Origin: Bradysia coprophila
Lineage: Eukaryota > Arthropoda > Insecta > Diptera > Sciaridae
Length of the DNA: 64,000 nt
Assembly: GCF_014529535.1 (NCBI RefSeq)
Contig: NW_023503423.1
Location: 4,264,473-4,328,472, forward strand
Reading direction: 5' to 3'
In this document: piece after piece, positions 58,773 through 64,000 of the stretch
Numbering within the stretch: the stretch's first letter is position 1
Layout: each line of letters opens with the position of its first letter
Position numbers and translations under genes: made by a program
The notes under the pieces: model-generated
The model's database searches: none
Told to the model about the DNA's origin: nothing
Seen by the model: only the letters and a program-made list of their open reading frames with translations

Positions 58773-58807
<35 letters not shown>
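55640..58807 (+). mobile_element. Non-LTR retrotransposon, 3'-complete with poly(A)
   Basis: An intact ORF2-like frame is followed by a 68-nt 3' UTR with two small hairpins (GTTGATG..CATCAAC and AAGGGATATATCCCTT) and about 31 A residues (58777-58807). The left boundary is uncertain; no ORF1/gag frame was recognised upstream, so the copy is probably 5'-truncated. No target-site duplication was found. Confidence 0.75.
55760..58708 (+). CDS. Endonuclease/reverse transcriptase of a Jockey/CR1-like non-LTR retrotransposon
   Basis: 982-aa uninterrupted frame. Residues about 25-260 form an apurinic-type endonuclease: FANIRGLREN, SETQ, AGDFN (about 165), SDHCL (about 241). Residues about 470-760 form the reverse transcriptase: DYRPIAITSVLAKVMEK, QYGFR, ALDFSKAFDRVWH (about 611), GVPQGSVLSP (about 669) and catalytic FADD (about 699). 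The C-terminal thumb region ends with IRLWNSLP. The enzyme nicks target DNA and copies its own RNA at the nick. All key residues visible to the eye are present, so this copy may be recently active. Start chosen: first ATG of the long frame, after an in-frame stop. Confidence 0.92.
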   Translation: MNSSIPVTSLRYLTVLSNPREHFKFDFANIRGLRENFPSVSYHMGLMKPHILALSETQVTDLCDETDFHLSDYTFLSNFFPHRGTCMYVRQDLSFVRLQQFELHNAADFNVMWLKVNLQGHIICMCFLYRSPSLTNERTVAEFELLSDSVDEIIRLYPNAEIAFAGDFNVHNVPWLKYSNRTDPAGLCVESFAILNDLSQLVDEPTRVPDAADQNAHLLDLFLTSDPGKYSVVVNAPLGKSDHCLVSTYFPFKELAPSQERVPKRNVWHYRDAKWDDLKDFYANVNWSFCFDKKSVDEATFLVTFVILMGMNLFIPQTSKKVKRSAQSWFTPDCKVAVADKDTAYFAYKASRSPQDRAIYVRARNVCNVVLRSAKYRHEQKVKEKLLNTYHDSRSFWSFAKSVSNNFVKSSTPPLMDCEGDPIIDAESKANAFVRIFAKNSTLDDTDQAPPVMPRVRCRMKRIYFRDRVISRVMKSLNTKKSSGPDGIPATVLKNCNSVLSRPLARLFHLSYSSGVYPANWKLTNIQPVFKKKGNRSDPKDYRPIAITSVLAKVMEKVIKQNLMLYLETNRLIHDRQYGFRSKRSTGDMMAYLSQMWSQSLHSFGETQAIALDFSKAFDRVWHRNLLSKLAAFGVGPEMCCWIESFLKSRKIQVVFDGATSDRLEINAGVPQGSVLSPILFLIYINDLLNATSNPIHGFADDSTLHHSYKFDKVPKKEDVDEARKGMVETLSSDIGVLKEWVRANRVELNLGKTQKCRFSHKRTEMTTALPTMTDEFEDTSSLRLLGTNVTSKMLWNEHVVSVTKAAAKRLGFLRRCKRFFSSTELVTIYKAYVRPLVEFNSHLWVGAPPSTLDLLERLQRRAIRLIGDESVTNPIDTLEHRRIVGAISLFYRYYYGECSSEISTLIPPIHNSTLVTRQSARAHPHVVASGFCRTAKFKGTFFSVAIRLWNSLPAHVFPPVCNPQLFKNNINSHYRAFPPII

Positions 58808-58812
<5 letters not shown>

Positions 58813-59937
58813 CATGCTCTGCTGATCACTCAAACTATTCTCCTAATTCAGTCTGCATTTCGTAAATCTCTGGCCCATTGGGAGTTCTGTGCATACGTTA
58901 AATGTTCCTCTGTGATACCCCATCTTTTAGACCATTCGCACAAAGCTGATTGACGTATTGACAAGGAAGGCTCAATTGATAAAGACGTATTCGTTGAACT
59001 AAGGCTCGGAACAGCTGCCCTGAAACCAGATATTCATATTATCTGAATCTGATTGGAACTGACCCTGAATTAAAAAATTTTACATCAAGAGATAAATCAT
59101 GTCGGATTTCAGGTATATCTGGGATTTTTTGCAGGTTTACCTGAAGCCTGAAGTGACTTACCTGAACTTCTATTGATTTTCGCATTTCAGACAAATTCAG
59201 GTCAGTTCAGACTCAGAGATTGTTAGGTCGACTTGAATTTCAGGTTCAGATCAAGGCATACGTGACCTGTTCCGAGTCTTACGTTGAACAACATTTAAAA
59301 AATCTATGAACGGGAAAGTGAGTCTAGAATGATTTTAAATTTATTTCGGTTAGAGGCCAAGTAACAGGATTGGGTCCAGTAATTCAGTCCATTTAGGACG
59401 ATTGGAGGAATTTTCTGGAAAACTTGATTTTTGATGTGATTTCCAAAGAGTTTGAAAAATAAGCTTCGAAGAAAGTAAAAGATTCGGTTTTGCCTCTAAT
59501 TTTCAAACTTTGAAATTCAATAGTCATTTTTAACCAGTTTTCCTGGCACTTTTGTCAGTGATTTTTCACCGTATTTTATGCGAGATTTTATGACTTAAAT
59601 AGCCACATCATAGAGGCACTTGAAGGCAAACGGCTTCCAAAATATCCTGTATCTATGCGTGAACATTTGAATATAGACGGATATATTGGGTGTACAAATG
59701 CTGCCACCTCGAAATTTACTCAAAAGCTCTTTTTGTCCGGAAACTTTTCTGTGCTATTGTGAATGAGGCTGCAAACTTTGTGTCAACATTGATTGTGAAT
59801 GGTCTACTTCAACAACACACACATCACACATTTAAATCTGATGTTAATTGGTGTTATCAGCTGATCAGCTGTGTTCCGAAGAATAAACACTTTCACACAC
59901 CGGCGATTTGACACAGTAAACGGAATTGCTACCAAAT
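58808..59937. other. Intergenic DNA upstream of ARH3
   Basis: Nothing recognised apart from AATTCAGGT/ACCTGAA words at 59050-59280. These resemble 37660-37730 (including GACCTGTTCCGAGT). Confidence 0.45.
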
Positions 59938-61294
59938 ATGCGATTATTAACGAGCGCAATGCTGGCATCAAAATTCCGCGGTTCTATGCTAGGAGCTCTA
60001 GCTGGTGACTGTTGCGGTAGCCTGTACGAAGGAGAAAATACCTGCGATGCTGGGGAACGATTAATTTTGAAGAAATATTTCGACAAATTGGAAGGACCCT
60101 ATTTCACAGGTAAAATGTGGTTTCATTTGGATGATTGGACGAGTGACCTTTAATTTTGGCAATAACTTCAGCGCCGGCACAGCCCTACACAGACGACACA
60201 GCAATGTCAATATGCGTAGCAAATGTACTCATTGAACATGGTAAAATTGATCAGAAACAACTGGCTGTCCGGTTTGTCAAGGAATACTTTACCGATTCTC
60301 GGCGAGGATATGGCGGGGCGGTCATTAACGTGTTCGGTAAATTAAGGAAGAGTAAATTTGTGGATCCATTGCAACCGGCAAGCGAGCAGTTCGGAGGTAG
60401 GCATAGAGAAATTTACGATAATTTCGTCTCGGTAATTTCATTGTGAAATCTTGCAAGGAACTGGATCGTATGGTAACGGTGGTGCAATGAGAGTCAATCC
60501 CGTTGCGTTGTTCTGTCACAAAAAAACATCAGACGAAGTCGTGGAAATGGCAAAGCAATCGGCTGTGATTACACATACTCATAAGCAAGGTATCGACGGA
60601 ACAGTGTTGCAGGCATTGGCTGTACATGCAGCATTGCTCATGGATCCCGAACATCCGTTGAATACTCAGGATTTCGTTTCAAATCTAATTGACAAAATGA
60701 AAGCGATCGAAGTGGACGAGGAAGGGTAATTTGTTGTCAATTGCATTGGTTAGGAATCGGTCGTAGAGTTGGATTGATGGCTGAAAGTTCCATTTTTGAA
60801 TTAATCAACGAACCGCTTGTGGCAATCAACTTATCGAACCGATTCCGACTTTTGTCCATCTAATGAAAGCAAATTTTTCTTATTAATTCCAACCGAACAG
60901 CCTCGGATTAGACGACCCTCGCCCATTTACGAAACAACTCGAAGCAGTCTCACGCTTTTTAACAATGAACAGCGAACCATCAGATGCGGATGTAGTGAAT
61001 GTGCTGGGCAATGATGTGTCGGCTCTATATTCCGTACCAACGTCCATCTACTGTTTTCTGAGGGCACAGAAAGCGATAAACGGTATCGACAGCGAGAATC
61101 CGTTGCGACGAGCTATTGAGTACGCGATTTCGCTGGGCGGGGATACCGATACGATTGCTTCGATGGCTGGTGCAATATCGGGAGCATATTACGGAGAAAG
61201 TGTGCTTCCGGTGAATTTGGTGAAACATTTGGAATTGCACGATGAAATTACGGTGCTGGCGGACAAGCTGTATGAGGCCAGCCTGAAGGCTTAG
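59938..61294 (+). CDS. ADP-ribosylserine hydrolase ARH3 (ADPRS/ADPRHL2)
   Basis: Removes ADP-ribose from serine and degrades poly(ADP-ribose) and O-acetyl-ADP-ribose, using two Mg ions. The exons are 59938-60109, 60172-60396, 60458-60725 and 60901-61294: 1059 nt, 352 aa (human 363 aa), with introns of 62, 61 and 175 nt. Metal and substrate motifs are intact: GALAGDCCGSLYE with the gating Glu (residues about 20-32), YTDDTA just after intron 1, RGYGGAVINVF, GSYGNGGAMRV after intron 2, and SLGGDTDTIASMAGAI near the C-terminus. VPTSIYCFLRA is also typical of the family. The ATG chosen gives MRLLTSAMLASKFRG; a strong mitochondrial presequence is not evident. It stands alone between two retrotransposon copies. 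Confidence 0.93.
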
Positions 61295-62022
61295 TTTTGT
61301 TGTTATGTGAAACCATTTTTAGTTTTGATAAAGGAATCGTTGGTGTCTTTTAAAATGGCGTTTCACTCCTGTTAGCGTTGGCGGGACCATCGACTGTTAA
61401 AGTGTGTTAAAAGTGATGTGATTTTGCAATGCACAAATTAAGCCTCAATATTCTATCGATGGACTGAAGGTTAAAACAAAAACTGTGTGGGTTGTAATCT
61501 TGATTGTAATCACTGTCATCGATAAATGTCTGTCCCTTCACTTGAAGCTGAGGAAAGAGTGTTGTCAAGGAAAGTTTCTCATAACCAGACACTTTGGGCT
61601 CAACGAAGTTTTATCAGTAATATTGAACGAAATTTCCAAGTCTGTTGTGACACCACCTTGTGCTCATCAGCAGAACACGTAATCAAAGTTTAATCTTCAA
61701 ACAGGTCAATTTTAGGTTGAGCCTAAAAATGACCTGTTTGGAGATTAATCTTTACTGCTGCACCCTGAACTAAATTCAATCTATTACTCTTCAAAGCAAT
61801 CGAGTTATAATTGCATGGTTCGAGTTTCGGTGACTGGGCATTTCTACGCGGTTAATATCGTCAGGTATTATCATTTTTTAGACGACATTATCGTCCAACA
61901 AACGATAATATTGTCCTGGTTAATAATATTTTCATCCGAGTTATTTTCCTTCTTTGGAAAGTCGAATTTTTCATCCGAATCAAAGTAATTTTCCTTTTGT
62001 GAATTGTTTCGAAAACTAGCAC
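61295..62022. other. ARH3 3' flank
   Basis: No gene. It contains a hairpin at 61687-61747, annotated separately. Confidence 0.45.
61687..61747. ncRNA. Near-perfect hairpin, candidate small RNA precursor
   Basis: The left arm TTTAATCTTCAAACAGGTCA continues to TTTTAGG. A 5-nt TTGAG loop follows, then CCTAAAAATGACCTGTTTGG and GATTAA. The arms are about 28 nt with about two mismatches. The loop is short for a miRNA, and a MITE remnant is an alternative. Confidence 0.25.
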
Positions 62023-62040
62023 TCATCATGAGATTGAGTC

Positions 62041-63262
62041 CGACTCCGACTCCGACTTCACTATACCCAGCGAGCGATGTATTCCATTCGCTATGCCTCC
62101 TAGATTACGCTAGGCCAACCAGGTATGTGGAAAATGGACAAACACACAAAGAACTGACCCTCAGCTGGTGTACAGTTCGACTAACTACGACATTTATGTT
62201 TAGTTTGTTGTTGCTATTCCGATCTCCGTGGGAGATTCACCATCTATCACATTAGTGACGAGTTTCCGGTCTCTCTGAGAGATTCACCTTTCATCTATGA
62301 TGACTATCGTGCGTTTGCTCTGAGAATGGTTCATATTAATTGTCTTTATTTAAGATCTCCTTGTGAGATTCACCTTTCTTGAATACTCAGGTTTAGCTGT
62401 TAAGAATTTAATAACAGATTATAACGATACAAACTTGTGGTATTATTCTTCTTCTTCTTCGGATATATTGCCGTCGTATATGGCCTGTTCTACAGCTTTC
62501 ATATCGAATTCGTCGTCTCCCACATTTGGTAACAGATCGGTGGTTCCCGATTTTGCTGCTTCTTTAAGTAATGTGTCTTCCCATATGAAACACGGCCGAC
62601 CCACTTTGTACTTGCTATTGATTCGAAAGCGTCTCGCGACTTTAAGAATATGATCGTGTGGTCTTCGTTCAATGTGCCGGTGGTAGCGTATTCGTTGAAC
62701 TATCACCCTTTTGACTATCGTTTTATTTTGTAGCATTATTTTTGGTTGCGTGCTGGATGGCTTGTCACTCGACGTATCGGACATAATTCGTAGTATCTGA
62801 CGTTCCATATTTGTAAGCGAGATTCTGTTTCGGCGTGTCATCGTTGATGCTTTCAATCCATATATAGCTACTGGTGCGATAACGGTATTGTATATTTTCG
62901 TTATTAAGTTCATTGGAAGTTTGTGCAAGCGTAAGAACGGCAGAAGTGAATGCGTAATTTTATATGCCATTTTGATTCTGTCGCGTACTACCAAAGGCCG
63001 GTTTAGATTGCTGGTTATGTATGTGCCCAAGTATTTCATTTTCTCCACTACTTTGATGTTTAGTTTGCCCACTTGAAGCGTTGGTACATCGTTCAATTCG
63101 ACTTTGTTTGGATCTCGGATTAACAGCTCGCATTTCTCGGGGTTGATACGAAGTCCTACCTCCTCTTTCTTAGACATTATTCACTTCACTTCACTGCAAA
63201 ATTTTTATTCTAAATAACGAAAACAACAAAATTAATGCATTATCCTGAAACGGAAAAACAAT
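62041..63262 (-). mobile_element. RTE-like non-LTR fragment with 18-bp target-site duplication
   Basis: TCATCATGAGATTGAGTC occurs at 62023-62040 and 63263-63280, immediately flanking the insertion. Read on the minus strand the element ends in a short hexamer tandem tail (AGTCGG)3 instead of poly(A). Confidence 0.75.
62443..63177 (-). pseudogene. C-terminal reverse-transcriptase/endonuclease-RT fragment (RTE-like), 244-aa frame
   Basis: The frame begins at a Met and contains INPEKCELLI, MKYLGTYITSNLNRPL, LITKIYNTVIAPVAIYGLKA and GRPCFIWEDTLLKEA. This is the order seen downstream of the RT active site in RTE-type and related retrotransposons. The catalytic FADD core and endonuclease are absent. 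The frame has no stops or shifts and ends in a Glu run (from GAAGAAGAAGAA). About 85 nt of non-coding sequence lies between the 5' end of the insertion and the Met. Confidence 0.75.
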
Positions 63263-63410
63263 TCATCATGAGATTGAGTCACTCCTTTATTGTTGATTTA
63301 TTGTTCTATTATTATTGACGTTCTTAATTACTTAAGACTTCGCTCCTCTCACTTTCCATCATTATGAAGTAAACGTAGAGCTAAACGGAGTAGTAAGCAA
63401 AGTATATAAA

Positions 63411-63656
63411 CACTGAAGGTAACGCAAATCCGCAAGAACACACGAAGCCATACTTTCGGGTGAATATAGTTTTTATAATGTTGGAAACAAGTCAAATTTA
63501 CTTTGTTAGGTTGCAACACATGCCAAAACTCAATACTATACAACACACTTCCAACAACATTATCGCGCCAAACGTTACGGATGCAACATAACAAATCTTA
63601 TATTCACCCGGAACTTGCTATTTCTTGCTATTCCCTGAGGATTTGCGTTACCTGCA
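63411..63656. mobile_element. 246-bp MITE with GGTAACGCAAATCC ends
   Basis: ACTGAAGGTAACGCAAATCC (left) is inverted at the right end as GGATTTGCGTTACCTGCAGT. A second inner pair reads TTTCGGGTGAATAT / ATTCACCCGGAA. No clean duplication. It resembles the segment at 6940-7165. Confidence 0.65.
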
Positions 63657-64000
63657 GTATGTATATTTACCTTGGTAGTAAGTGCGATTACTATTTAACT
63701 ATCGGCACAATATCTGTACTGGACGATAATATTGGTTTAGATGATAATTTCGTCCCAGGTGATAATAGAGGGATTCTTTTGAAAAACACCCTACCGAAAT
63801 CGGACGCATTTTCTAGTGGAACTCTTTATATACTTAGAAACGACCCTAGAAACTAGAACCATTTTCAAAAAATTCTTCGAAGCTTGTGTGGCTGGTAAGC
63901 GGTCATCAAAAACCGAAAACTGGCACTTTTCTTACAAAAATTTCTTCACTTACACGAACCGTACAGGATAGTTTGTGGTGTCATTAGAAAGGTAATCACA
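63657..64000. other. Window end, nothing recognised
   Basis: AT-rich DNA; the frame 63503-63856 has no family resemblance and overlaps the MITE. Confidence 0.45.

Overview
The window is AT-rich eukaryotic DNA with short GT-AG introns (56-93 nt among the small ones), dense transposon debris and insect-type genes. An insect, most likely a lower (nematoceran) dipteran, is inferred from gene content and from protein similarity to Drosophila and human families recalled from memory. No species is claimed.

Layout. 1-7.4 kb: intergenic, with palindromic repeats, a degenerate AT-rich array (about 3.9-6.0 kb) and small terminal-inverted-repeat elements. 7.4-8.6 kb (-): a four-exon F-box gene with a glycoprotein-binding FBA domain (Fbs/FBXO6 type). 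11.8-39.7 kb (-): one gene, sn-1-specific diacylglycerol lipase alpha (inaE in Drosophila), assembled here as 12 coding exons whose phases all agree (3702 nt, 1233 aa). Its large introns hold other genes and repeats. Intron 9 carries an 18-bp minisatellite and a 145-bp satellite array. Intron 8 carries a 250-bp-arm foldback and a minisatellite element. Intron 3 carries a PHF7-like PHD/RING gene on the opposite strand. Intron 2 carries two divergent, intronless genes for small secreted cysteine-rich proteins with a beta/gamma-crystallin-like C-terminus.

37.7-55.1 kb: gene-poor repeat territory. Several elements have recognisable termini and target-site duplications (mostly 8 bp, hAT-like). Four tRNA-like pol III modules lie inside inverted-repeat-bounded segments, and there is a decayed Jockey-type reverse transcriptase. 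55.8-58.8 kb (+): a non-LTR retrotransposon with an intact 982-aa endonuclease/RT ORF and a pure poly(A) tail. 59.9-61.3 kb (+): a four-exon ADP-ribosylserine hydrolase gene (ARH3/ADPRS). 62.0-63.3 kb (-): an RTE-like fragment with an 18-bp target-site duplication. 63.3-64 kb: another inverted-repeat element.

The genes do not form an operon or pathway. The notable organisation is the nesting of three genes inside inaE, and the unusual variety of non-autonomous elements, several of them placed close to exons or promoters.
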